NCBI RefSeq assembly: GCF_029852145.1
Contig: NC_079976.1
Coordinates: 23,772,924-23,836,923, forward strand
Origin: Microplitis mediator
Taxonomy: Eukaryota; Arthropoda; Insecta; Hymenoptera; Braconidae
DNA: 64,000 nt
Direction: 5' to 3'
Shown here: piece after piece, positions 22,912 to 34,578 of the stretch
Layout: every line of letters begins with the position of its first letter
Numbering within the stretch: position 1 is the first letter of the stretch
Notes under the pieces: model-generated
What the model was told of the DNA's origin: nothing
Databases searched by the model: none
What the model saw: the letters and a program-made list of their open reading frames with translations, nothing else
Position numbers and translations under genes: made by a program

Positions 22912-24000
22912 GACTGATTCAAAAAAATCGACTAATTTTTTTTTTCTTCATTATATCAAAAATATTGTTGGAAATGACGAAAAAGAAAATACACGGAGAA
23001 AAAAATATTGCGCTCATCACTCAACGGTATCGTGATATTCACTCTCCTCGGTTGGGTATCCGTTGTATACGGAAAGTGCTGGTCTATCGGATCGTGATTA
23101 TCACGATCCAGGCGGATCCCGAAATCATAAGATCGTTTCGCTATAGTAACGATCCGTTTTGTTATTAAAACTAATTTGAGGTTAAAATAGATAAATTTAC
23201 AACTTTAACTTTATTACAATTTTATTTTTAGCTGGCATTAATAATCACATATTAATAATTCTAATAGGTGCAATAAAAAATTATTATTTAATATCAAGAA
23301 ATGTTAAGTAATAGAATATACGTAATTAATTGATGTAAATTTTACAGTCTTTTTTTTGTTTCAAAGATAAATTAAAAAATTAATCGATAAAAAACAGCAA
23401 TTCTTGCATTAGATATATAATTAATGTTTTTTCATTGTCGTTGTGCACTTTAAATAATTAATAATTTTATAAATAAACACTGTATAATTTGCAAGATATG
23501 CATTATAAAGTTTAATAATTTGGTTATGAGTGGTGGCGCTTGAGAAGTAGTTCGCGATAATCACGATCCGTTTTGGTACGATATGGATACGTTAACTGAC
23601 GATTACTATACATTAAAGTATATTCACAATCCGTAGGATCATTATTATAAGTATCTAGTGTTTCATTCATATCGATATATATATTGTGGTAGTAGCAATA
23701 CAATTTAGAACTAATCACGATACACTTGTCGCTCTCCGTTAGTGAGCGATAAACACAATGTTTTTTTTTCCGTGTACTGTAAAAGTTTGAGCTCTTAATA
23801 TTAATATTAACAGCTACCGCATCGCGATTTTCTATTTCCCATTTAAATAACATGGGAAAATTTATTTTTTAAGCTTTGGAATTTTGTAGCTCACGGTGAG
23901 ACCAATACTTTTGAAGGTTCAAGACATATTCTTATGGGAAATTTGACGCTTTACAAAAAAGGTCTCTTATAATTTCTCGATATTTTTATTTCTTCAAAAG
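22912..24000. mobile_element. Old repeat related to 41699-41900, split by a nested MITE
   Basis: The left part (agactgattcaaaaaaatcg...) and right part (tttgagctcttaatattaat...) together match the continuous sequence at 41699-41830. The MITE at 22992-23774 sits between them at a TA. The right limit is uncertain. Confidence 0.6.
22992..23774. mobile_element. MITE with CACGGAGAAAAAAATATTGC ends
   Basis: A 783-bp element flanked by TA (22990-22991 and 23775-23776). Subterminal blocks with 'atcgtgattatcacgatcc'-type palindromes occur at both ends (23040-23160 and 23530-23750). Its frames are overlapping reverse images of the repeats. Confidence 0.8.
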
Positions 24001-24307
24001 TTATTCGAAGTTAAAATTAGATTGACGATAAATTTTTACATTTTTTAAATTTTTTGACGCAACCATCAACTTTATCCGAAAATTTTATAGGACATTTTTT
24101 GTAGAGCATTTAATTTCCTATAACTTATCTCAGAGAAAATATTCGATATTTCACTTAAGTCGTATGTTATTTGCAATTAACTGAAAATTTTCTTAAACAA
24201 TCTAAATTTTGTTGCTTGAAATTAATTATATTAAATTATATTAAATTTTGACGATGGAACTTATTTTTATTTTTATTATTATTATTATTATTACATTTTT
24301 TATATTA

Positions 24308-24553
24308 CACTGTAAAAAATCCGGAGTGAATTCGGAGTGAAATTAAATCCGAATTCTCTCTGCATTCACTTCGGCACTCGGAGTTCCGGAGTTTTGAAAA
24401 AAATCACTTCGCATGCGGAGTGAATTGGGAGTTTTTTTTTAGCGGAGTGATCTCGGAGTGACGCGGATTTTATTTCACTCCCAATTCACTCTGGTCCGGA
24501 GTTTTAATACTTAAATAAATTTATATTAATTTATATGAAACTGCTAAGCAATA

Positions 24554-24648
<95 letters not shown>

Positions 24649-25208
24649 TCGGGTGTGTGTTCGGGTGTGTGTAGGTGTTTGTGTGCGTGTGTGCAAATGT
24701 GTGCGTGTGTGCAAATGTGTGCGTGTGTGCAAATTTGTGCGTGTGTGCAAATGTGTGCATGTGTGCAAATTTGTGCGTGTGTGAAAATGTGTGCGTATGT
24801 GCAAATGTGTGCGTGTGTGCAAGTGTATGCGTGTGTACAAATGTGCAATGTGTTCGAATGTGTGCGTGTATGCAAATGTGTGCGTGCGTGCGTGTGTGTG
24901 CGAGTGCGCGTGTGTGCCTAAATATGTATGTGCGTATGTGTGTGCATATCACCTGATCAATAATGTAATACGCGAATTTTTACTTCGATTTTATTGAGTG
25001 GAGTTATATTTTATTAATAATATTTTCAAAACTCCGCTCCGGAGTGAATTTTACTCCGGAGGGATTAAATTAATAAAAAATTATCTACTCCGCGAAAACT
25101 CCCCTGCGGAGTGAATTTCACTCCGAGGGGAGTGAATAATTAAAAATTAATTTACTCCGCATTCACTCCGAATTTAATCCGCTTTCACTCCGCGAATTTT
25201 TTACAGTG
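24308..25208. mobile_element. CACTGTAAAAAATCCGG-ended MITE with a (GT)n core
   Basis: A 901-bp element flanked by TA (24306-24307 and 25209-25210). The arms consist of CGGAGTGAATTC-type words. The centre (about 24555-24950) is a GT microsatellite grading into TGTGCGTGTGTGCAAA repeats. A reverse-oriented copy lies at 26136-26985. Confidence 0.9.
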
Positions 25209-26052
25209 TATACTTTTATTTTCAACGTAAAAACTAATGTAAATATTTTGTTTTTTGAACGGCCACAGGAAATCTAGATCTCATGGTCGAATAAAATATA
25301 TTATCTATCTATCTATCTATAATTAATTATACGTACCGGTGTTTCGTCTGGTGAGCATGGTTGTTTAATTAACTCACCCATCGCGCAAGTTATAATTAAT
25401 AATTTAATAAAGATCAAAAGTGACATGATTTTTGTCCCACGATGACTTATTACTTGATACTTCTCGAGCAATGCGCAGGAATAACGAACAATTTTTTTAT
25501 TTCAGTGATACCCTCAAAGATTACCGTAACGATATGGCAACTAATGTGTTAGAAGCAATTATACTTACTTTTTTTAGAAATAGTAATTTGTGACGATTGA
25601 ATTTGTCACGTAGTGATTCAAACGTGAATCGCTGCGCGCGCTTCCCCATCTCGCCGTGAATTTAACAACACCTCCTAGCTAATAAAGCGCATTTATTTAT
25701 TATAACATTTTATTATTTAAGTATTAATATTATTTTAATTAATTATTAGTTAGGATTTATTTATAAATTATTGAGATTATTGTTTACTATGTTTATGTTT
25801 TGATAATTATTTTGAATTTTATGTATTTAATCGATATTTTTATTTCAGTTAGTAGCACACGTGCGTGTATATATTGTATAAAAATATCGACTGGAGAGTA
25901 AATCGACACAGTGGGGATAAAAATCAACATATCTCTCCCGCCACGTGGTGCGCTGAAATAATTATTATTTCATGTTTAAAGGGTTAATTATTATTATGTT
26001 TATAAATATTGATGGATAATATTATTTAATTTATTATTATCATATATCTCAG
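25209..26052. other. Intergenic stretch with a retroposon tail
   Basis: 25258-25322 is a non-LTR retroposon 3' end (ggccacaggaaatc...catggtcgaataaa plus TCTA tail). 25590-25960 has TGTGACG..., an AATAAA and a TATA-like gtataaaaatatcg, perhaps an LTR remnant, but no pair of ends was found. Confidence 0.35.
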
Positions 26053-26519
26053 CCCCCATGGAAATAGTATATATTCAGAATATAACAAGAATATATTTTC
26101 GAATATATATAAGAAATATAAAGAATACAAAAATACACTGTGAAAAATTTGCGGAGTGAATGCGGATTAAATCCGGAGTGAATGCGGAGTGAATGAATTT
26201 TTAATTATTCACTCCTCTCGGAGTGAAATTCACTCCGCAGGTGAGTTTTCGCGGAGTAGATGATTTTTTATTCATTTAATCCCTCCGGAGTGAAATTCAC
26301 TCCGGAGCGGAGTTTTGTAAATATTATTAATAAAATATAACTCCACTCAATAAAATCGAAGTAAAAACTCGCGTATTACATAATTGATCAGCTGATACGC
26401 ACGCACATACGCACATACATATTTAGGCACACACGCGCACTCGCACACACACGCACGCACACATTTGCACACACACACATTTGTACACATTTGCACACAT
26501 GCACACACACGCACATTTG

Positions 26520-26606
<87 letters not shown>

Positions 26607-26660
26607 TCGCACACACGCACACAAACACCTGCACACACCCAAACACACACATGCACGCAA

Positions 26661-26742
<82 letters not shown>

Positions 26743-27715
26743 TGTTTAGCAGTTTAATATAAATTTATTTAAGTATTAAAACTCCGGACCGGAGTGAATT
26801 GGGAGTGAAATAAAATCCACGTTACTCTGAGATCACTCCGCTAAAAAAAACTCCCAATTCACTCCGCATGCGGAGTGATTTTTTTTAAAACTTCGGAACT
26901 CCGAGTGGCGGAGTAAATGCGGAGTGAATTCGGATTTAATTTCACTCCGAATTCACTCCGGATTCACTCCGGATTTTTTACAGTGTAATATATAAGGAAT
27001 ATAAAATAATCTAATTAACCCTGATTAAAAAAAGTGATTTAAAACGATTTGCAATGTTAAATGCCCATAAGAAGAGGGATTCAAAAGTATTCAAGGTATT
27101 CAAAAGCATTAAAAAGTATTTAACATTTTTTATTTCAAATCGTTTTAAATCGCTTTTTTTAATCAGGGAAGATATATACTTGATGTATTCCAGATACAAA
27201 CAGAATATATTTATTTTAATACGTTTTTTGCCGTTTTAAATATATTCCGAATATAGATAGAATACATGTAATATATGTCAAGAATATGCGAGAAATATAT
27301 ATAAGAAATATTCAGAATACAACAATAATATTATAATAAAAATATATACGAGATGTATGCTGAATATTTCTTGCCAGACAGACCCGCTGTACTTGCTCTG
27401 ACACTAGAATCCTACTGGAGAATTTTTTTTTTTGCAAGATATATTCTGTATATATTTTTATTATAATATTATTGTTGTATTCTGAATATTTCTTATATAT
27501 ATATTCCTCGCATATTCTTGATATATATTACATGTAAGTATTCTATCTATATTCGGAATATATTTAGAACGGCAAAAAACGTATTAAAATAAATATACTC
27601 TGTTTGTATCTGGAATACATCAAGTATATATCTTAATTATATTATTTTATATTTCTTATATGTATTCCAGAATATATTCTTTTTATATTCTAAATATATA
27701 CTATTTCCATGGGGG
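26053..27715. mobile_element. CCCCCATGGAAATAGTATATATT-ended element, hosting a nested MITE
   Basis: CCCCCATGGAAATAGTATAT at 26053 is matched in complement at the end, 27715. The interior holds a hairpin of about 150 bp (27022-27170) and a long inverted repeat (about 27168-27372 against 27436-27640). The microsatellite MITE 26136-26985 is inserted in it. Confidence 0.8.
26136..26985. mobile_element. CACTGT-ended MITE with a (CA)n core, reverse copy
   Basis: An 850-bp element flanked by TA (26134-26135 and 26986-26987), reverse complement of the family member at 24308-25208. The CA core is at about 26400-26745. The overlapping Cys-Val and His-Thr frames are products of the dinucleotide repeat. 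Confidence 0.9.
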
Positions 27716-27860
27716 AGGTCGGGTAATATGTATAAAAATGTTATTTTAATTTCATGGAATATCATATATCTATAGATCGCTTATGGTTTTCAACGTAATT
27801 TAGCAAGTGTATTAATTTTGACTACACTTAGTTTTAGAGTGCCATCAGCGGAGACGGTTA

Positions 27861-29575
27861 CCCGATTCGAAAAATAATTCCGGTTTTAGACCTCAAATGA
27901 GAGATTTTGAGGTTTGTCTCAGTTTGTCCTCACCATTTAAAATTCATATAAATCTGAGATGAGGTTAGTCTCATTTTGTGCGACTTTTGTCCCATTTAGG
28001 CGTACATGAGGTTAACCTCATGTCTATATTTCTTATCGATGAGACCAAACTGAGGTTTATCTCACGTATAGTTATTGTGGATGAGACCCAGATGAAGTTA
28101 AACTTACGTATATATTTTTTATGGACAAGACCAAAATTAACGTTTTTTCAATTTAAATTAATTTATTTATTATAAAATTACTAATCATTCATTAGAGTCG
28201 AAATATGAAAACATGTTTAATAAACCTATTTTCCAAAAGTCAATTAGTGAAAATTAGTAAATATTCGCTAATTGGAAAAGACAATCGTACTATAAATTCC
28301 AAAAGGAAATACAGTTGGCACTCTGAATTAGCGAATATTTACAATCTACTCTCAAGTATTTACCTCAAGGGTACTTGTACTCTTCTACTAGGATATTGTC
28401 CTGGTGCGAGTAGTTGACAGAGCGACCTTTTCACTCCTTTGAACGGAACTTATTACTTCTATTCTAACTGTCCAACTAGGAAAATGTTGCAGCGCTCTTC
28501 TGCGCCTAGCGGTGACTCCTGGTACTAATTTTTCTTTCGCACTCTGCGTCTGCACACTTTATTATTTTCACTCGCCTTATTTTTTCTCTATCTCTTTATT
28601 CATTTAAATTTATTTATTTTTATTTATTTTTTTTTTACACGCATTATATTTTTTTGCGTTTATTTTTTTTTCTTTGAATAATTTTTTTTTTTTTATATAT
28701 GAAAATATTGTGACTCGTCACACCATGATAAAAAATTCCTTAAGTTGAGAAAAAAATATTTTCGAACTGGAAAAAAAATCACTTGGGCTGAGAAATTTTA
28801 TTAATTAGTTTAAAATTTATTTTTTGTTTTAGTTCAAGAACTTTTTTTGTTGACTTAATACAAAAAATGTCTTTAGCCAAGAATAAAGATTCTTGACTTG
28901 AGAAAAAATATTCTCGAACTTGGAAAAAAATTGCTTGGTCAAAGAAAGATTTTTCTTGGCTTACGTAATTGCTTTTTTGAATATAGAAATATGTCAACTT
29001 AATTCAAGAAATAATTGCTTGTTACAAGTAACTCATGTATCTAGTAATATATTACTAGATCGAAGCAATAGTTGCTAAAAATAAGAAATATTATACTTCA
29101 ATTTAGGAAAAATTTCTTATTTTAAGTATTCACAGAAATAAGTAAAAAAAAATACTTGAAAAATTTTTTTTTTCTCTCAGTGTATAGAGAATACTTCAAG
29201 ATCAATTACACATAACTTTCAAGATATATAAATTTAATTAAAACATATAACAACATAAAATTTTACTAAGTTCTAAATTTTTAATAAGTTCATTTTTATT
29301 AAAAAAATGAAACATGATTTTTTCTAAGTCCCAATTATGAACGGATTTTGTCCTCAATAATAAATGAAACTGAAATATTGTTTTTAAGTCGCAATTTTGA
29401 ACGGATTTTGGCCTCATATAATCATATTCACGTTGAGGGCAGAATGAGACTTAACCAATTAGTTAAGCTGTTGAGGCTTGATTGAGACTTATCCGACAAA
29501 AACTGCCGAATGAGACCTGAATGAGTCCAAAATCCACTGTTGAGGCCAAAATCCGGAATTATTTTTCGACTCGGG
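27861..29575. mobile_element. CCCGATTCGAAAAATAATTCCGG-ended element upstream of PI-PLC-X copy 3
   Basis: A 1.7-kb element with ends CCCGATTCGAAAAATAATTCCGG and its complement, with TA on each side. Subterminal words such as 'gatgagaccaaactgaggtt' repeat. An inner TCTTGAC-type repeat (about 28711-29187) ends in ctcagtg then TA. It cuts into the conserved upstream block of the PI-PLC-X family. Confidence 0.75.
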
Positions 29576-29797
29576 TACTTTATACTTCGATTTTCATTAT
29601 AAATGAAATGAATTAAATGCTGTTACTTTGATCACTTACTTACTTTAATAAAATGATATAAATAAGTAAGATTAGAACAATTAAAGTATATAATAAATAA
29701 AATTGAAAACATTGCTTCAAGTAAAGGCATTGACACGAGTTATATTAGTCATTATTATATCCGTTCGCTTTCAATACATTCAATTAACTGATCGACA

Positions 29798-30781
29798 ATG
29801 TTATTGAAAGAGTTATTCATATTGTCAGTTATAAATTATTCAGTAATCTCAAATAATTTTGTGGAATCGTGCAGTATACAGTGTCCGAAATTTATATACA
29901 AGCCGTATTTGAAACGTGTTAGTTATTTAGCCAAATTGCCAATTTCTAAAAAATTGAATGATCTTGCCCTCATTGGCACACATTCGTCATTTTCGTACAG
30001 TTCTATTAAAAATGATGCTAAATCCCAAGATCTAGACATCGTCCAGCAATTGAATTATGGAATTCGTGTTCTGGACATTGGCATATGCCCACAATTTAAT
30101 ACCTTCGAAGTTCGAGCGGAATACTTTAAGACGAATGTTAAATTTTCTGATGTATTAACGACGATCGATAAATTTCTTGATTATAATCCTGGTGAATTCA
30201 TAATTATGTTTTTACGACAAAACTATCCTTCAGATTTTGGTGTTACCTTAAGCAATTGTGAAATTCTTAATTATTACATCAGAAGTTCTGATGGGGCTGG
30301 AAGGCGTTTAGTTAAAAATTGGAAGCTAACTGACACTATTGGAAAACATCGGGGTAAAATTTTATTGGCAGGTTTGGAATATTCATTCAAGAATTGTACT
30401 TTTGATGTTACCCGTCAGTGTTATATTCAAAATGATGATGTTATCTATAGAAAATCGTACACCACCATAAATACAAAAAATAAATTGAAACATATAACTG
30501 AAACATTGAAAGCGAGTTATTCAAAAAGTTATAAATGTTATATTAATGATATAAGCTTCTTTGATATTCATTTTGATCGACGTACAGTCGCTAGAGATGG
30601 TGGATATGATTATCAACAGTCTTGTCCGATGCCTCTAAATTATATGATGACGGAACGTTTTGCAAATCCCCATCGTGCATTAATTATCGTTATGGCTGAT
30701 TATCCTTCTCAAGAATTAATAGATAAAATAAATGACAGTAATTTTGGAAATTCATCATGGAGATCTGGATGGGAAATATAA
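29798..30781 (+). CDS. Secreted PI-PLC X-domain-like protein, copy 3
   Basis: 327 residues from ATG 29798. It has the same signal peptide and domain plan as copy 2: GTHSS with His62, QQLNYGIRVLDIG with Asp93, and NPGEFIIMFLRQ. The Asp-x-Arg arginine and the second catalytic His are missing here too. One base change at the stop adds a final Ile. Substitutions concentrate before residue 110, and many sit between the signal peptide and the barrel core, while the remainder is almost the same as copy 2. This suggests gene conversion or uneven constraint. The promoter-proximal region is shortened by the element ending at 29575. Confidence 0.85.
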   Translation: MLLKELFILSVINYSVISNNFVESCSIQCPKFIYKPYLKRVSYLAKLPISKKLNDLALIGTHSSFSYSSIKNDAKSQDLDIVQQLNYGIRVLDIGICPQFNTFEVRAEYFKTNVKFSDVLTTIDKFLDYNPGEFIIMFLRQNYPSDFGVTLSNCEILNYYIRSSDGAGRRLVKNWKLTDTIGKHRGKILLAGLEYSFKNCTFDVTRQCYIQNDDVIYRKSYTTINTKNKLKHITETLKASYSKSYKCYINDISFFDIHFDRRTVARDGGYDYQQSCPMPLNYMMTERFANPHRALIIVMADYPSQELIDKINDSNFGNSSWRSGWEI

Positions 30782-30952
30782 TAATAATAGTATTTAGAAA
30801 ATCTAAAAGTACACACCACGAGTGGTCATGTAATATTTTTATTAATCAATATACTGTCATTAATTATTGAACCATTACATCTATGAAATAAAAAAACTAA
30901 CCTAATTTCATTGAACTTTTATTTTCCATATCACTTAAATGCTCTACTAGAT

Positions 30953-31901
30953 CCTTAGTAGCAATTTTGTCAAAGCCTTGTACCAGCCTGGATCAAGATA
31001 CTTTAAAAAGGATTTCGATCGAGAATTGTACAAGAATTGGTCCAGATTCTTGACCAAGATTATTGGTCAAGACTTGAGCCCGACTGTAGTCAGAATTTGT
31101 CAAGAATTTGACCAGAAATCTGGAGCTGTCTATTGCTAAACTTTGGGACTATCCTATATAGAGGTTCTCATTCTACATTAGTTTCATTTATAATACTGTA
31201 GTCGAGAAATGAGTTTTCTGTAGAAAATGAATCTAGTTTTTTTAAAAATGCGAGCGACAGCTTATTGAATTCGTCATTAAATTTGACAAGACATTTTTTT
31301 TTACAAATAAAAATAGCAATTTTTATAAGTCAAAATCAAATAGAAAAAACGAGAGACTCTGATTATTAGCAATAACTCAAAAATTAATAGAGGAAGCGTA
31401 AAATTAAAAAACGATTATTAAAGAAGAAGCAATTTTCTATTTGTCACAACTTTCGGAATTCTATTCCCATTTTTTATAATTTTAATTATTCATCTTAATC
31501 TATTCAAAAACTTCCGAAATTTTTTAAGTGCTAGAAAATTCTGAAAATTAATTTTTCTAGGCATTACTACAAACTCAATGCGTAATTTAAAAAAATAACA
31601 TTTTTAAACTTGTTGACTCAACTATAAATGAGAACCACTGCAATACTATACTTTTTACATTCAAGTGGAAAGGAGGGAAATAGGTGCGCGCTCGTCGTCT
31701 TTTGCATTTTTCGCGCAAGTCTATGTCAAAACTCTGGGTCAAGAATCTGGTTAAATTCTGGTCACAGACTGGCCCAAGTCTGCAGCCAGTCTGGATAAAG
31801 ATTCTTGATCAAGTGTCTTGGTCGAGAATTGTACAATTCTTTACTAAGTGCTTCTCCAAGTATCTTGCCAAAGAATCTTGCCCAATTCCATTGCTACTAG
31901 G
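30953..31901. mobile_element. CCTTAGTAGC-ended element downstream of copy 3
   Basis: 949 bp, ends CCTTAGTAGC/GCTACTAGG, flanked by GAT (30950-30952 and 31902-31904). The empty site is preserved downstream of copy 2 (11240-11242). A smaller inverted pair (gaggttctcatt...aatgagaacc, about 31163 and 31628) suggests a nested element. Confidence 0.8.
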
Positions 31902-32160
31902 GATGTCATCTATAGTTTCGGTCTCAATTTCAGGCTTGGCCGTACCTAACAAATTCTCGAATTATAGATTTATATTAATTCGTCAATTGATTATTAGTAT
32001 TACAGCGATTTTTTTTTGCTACCGGAAAAATCCATAAGACAGAACTTCCTCGGGAGATTTTCATCATTTGAGTCCCATAAACATTTAAAACGTAATTGCT
32101 AATTAGAAATCTGAAATTCGGAAGGTACTGCCGATCTTTGAATATTTTTTTGTGACAGAC

Positions 32161-32951
32161 ACTTGAAGTGTACGACATTTAGCGCCTATAGCCGGCAGCT
32201 AAAAATATTAGATAAGATACAACTGCTAAAAAAAGATACCTAATCGTTCTAATAGTGCCGTCATCGACGGATCAAAAAACTTTTTTTTTTGGTACATGTG
32301 CGACAGCAACCGAGCAAAAAATATCGAAGTAATTCAACAAGCCATCTTTCGTGACAAAATTTGTCATCAAATTAATTCATACACCTACCGACTCATTTTC
32401 CAGGAATACTCAAAAACAGTCTTACCAAATAAATAAACGTGGGTCATAACCTGACATTTATAGGCACTAAATGTAGTACATTTCAAATATCTGACAAGAA
32501 CTAATGTATTTATCTAGTACAATCGAGCCCAAGACGCTCGTGTTTTAATACTCAGGTATGAAAAAACAACTGGACAAGGCTTGGACCAAGCCTGAGTCAA
32601 ATGTCACAAGCCTTGGCTAAACGTTGGGCCACGGATCGGTACAGGCCTAGGATTATAACAATTTTCCCAAGCAATGGCAAACAAAAAATACAGGCTTGGG
32701 TCAAGCCTTAGAAAACAAAAAAATCGAGTTTGGTCCAAGCCTCTAGGATCCACAATCCAGGGTTGATTCAAGCCTTAGGGAACGAAAATCCAGGGTTGAT
32801 CCAAGCCTTGGGGAACAAAATTTTAGATTCGATCCAAGCTCTAGAGAGAAAATACAGGCTTGATCTAAGCCTCACGGAACATAAATCCAAAGTTGATCTA
32901 AGCAAAAATCCAGGTTCCATCTTAGTCTTAAATACTTAAAAAAGTGTAGGG
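32161..32951. repeat. Short degenerate tandem repeats (CCAAGCCTTGG words)
   Basis: From about 32558 to 32936 a unit of about 35 bp, containing 'ccagggttgatccaagcctt', repeats with much variation. The 5' 400 bp holds nothing I recognise. The open frames simply follow the repeat. Confidence 0.55.
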
Positions 32952-34275
32952 CATCCCTTGCGACCTTCAACCCACTCTGGAAACACTCTGGAATCATAGT
33001 CAGAATGTAAACATTCTAAGTCCAGTATGTTCCCAGAGTGGTTTTGTGCCCTTTTTCCAGAGTGAAACCAAAGTGGTTTCAGAATTGATCCAGAGTAGAT
33101 CAAAGTCTTTTCAGAATGGACTCAAAGTGAATCCAGAGTAGATCAAAGTGTTTTCAAAATGGACTCAAAGTGAATCCAGAATGAAATCAAAGTGTTTTCA
33201 GAATGGGCCCACAGTGAGTCCAGAATGGAATCAAAGTGTTTTCAAAATGGGCCCAGAGTCGATAAAATTTAAATACTAAGGACTAAAAAAAATTGGATAC
33301 TTTCTAAACTCATAAATCAATAATAATCTACAGAAAAACAATCTTAACCCAAATTTTTTAATTAACTATGCTTTTGTTCATTAGTTCATTTTTACTTGTT
33401 GAAAGTTTACATAAAAACCCTGATTATTTCCAAACTAAAAACCCCGAATTTTTTTTACTTCTTAAAGCTATTCTTGAAAGGGTTTAGAAAAGATAGCTGG
33501 TGAAAAAATAAAAAAATTTCGATTTTATTAACAATCTAAGCCATTGAAAAATAAAAAACGTAAATAAAGCAATCAAGAAAATTTACTTTTTTGATTATTT
33601 TGTTTTTTTATTGCTGAAAGCTACATAACAATAATTTGAAAAAAATTTTTACTTGCATTGTTTAAATAATTGTCATAAACAAATACATGGCTAATTAGAT
33701 TTAATAAGATTTTTTTTGGGAAAAAAACGCTTAACAAAAATAAGGAATTTTAAGAAAAAAATCGTTTCTTAAAAAAATTTTTTTTTGCTAAACAGCGCCT
33801 TAGCTAATTAATAATTTTTTTTTTTACTCAATATTAATATTAAAGAACCATTATTTTTTTAAAATAATCATTAATCATGTTCTGTTATATTAGAAAAAAA
33901 ATTTTTTTCATTCATTTATTATTTGTTTATTAAACAAACAATTTGTTGTAAACAAATAAATTTTCACGCAATATTTTTTTCAAATACTAAAAATAACCAT
34001 GCGTTTTATTTTGTAGAAAAAATTTTTTTTTAATCTTTTATATAATTTTTTAAATTATTGTTCACTTGGACTTGTCGCTACCTTTCTGTTCTTCTCTATT
34101 GTTATTAAAATAACTTATTGAAGACACAACTTCAATAACTATTGAAGACACAACTATTGTCTTATTGAGAGGTTTGCATGTTTTAGGTTTCCACTATATA
34201 AAATGGTGTATTACCGTAAGAAGGACGGTGTGGCTCAATAAGTTATAGATCAAATTGAACGGAATATAGTATAGG

Positions 34276-34347
34276 GCCGGATAGCTCAACTGGTAGAGCA
34301 CTCGGCGCGTTACCGAATTGGTCTGGGTTCGATTCCCAGTTCGGGCT
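34276..34347 (+). repeat. tRNA-like unit, left arm of the palindrome
   Basis: D arm GCTC/GAGC and T arm CTGGG/CCCAG pair perfectly, and the acceptor stem pairs at five of seven positions. The anticodon loop reads CGCGTTA, so position 33 is G where tRNAs have U. It resembles a tRNA with anticodon CGU (Thr) but is more likely a tRNA-derived repeat. A diverged relative is at 39710. Confidence 0.55.
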
Positions 34348-34506
34348 ATCTATATTTTTCTCAATTTATCTATAAATTGTCTTATTGAGAGGTTTGCATG
34401 TTTTAGGTTTCCACTATATAAAATACACCATTTAAATATAGTGGAAACCTAAACATGCAAACCTCTCAATAAGACAATTTATAGATAAATTGAGAAAAAT
34501 ATAGAT

Positions 34507-34578
34507 AGCCCGAACTGGGAATCGAACCCAGACCAATTCGGTAACGCGCCGAGTGCTCTACCAGTTGAGCTATCCGGC
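34507..34578 (-). repeat. tRNA-like unit, right arm of the palindrome
   Basis: Reverse-complement copy of the unit at 34276-34347, with no base changes seen. Two diverging Pol III units in a hairpin could produce an RNA only if the internal A and B boxes still work. Confidence 0.55.

Noticed and set aside
24521..24997. Several overlapping Cys-Val and His-Thr rich open frames on both strands
   Set aside because: They are six-frame readings of a GT/CA microsatellite inside a MITE; there is no start context or conservation.
26347..26762. Long Cys-Val and His-Thr frames
   Set aside because: Same microsatellite artefact in the second MITE copy.
34276..34578. Functional tRNA genes
   Set aside because: D and T arms are fine, but position 33 is not U, two acceptor pairs fail, and the units lie in a transposon palindrome with a diverged relative at 39710.
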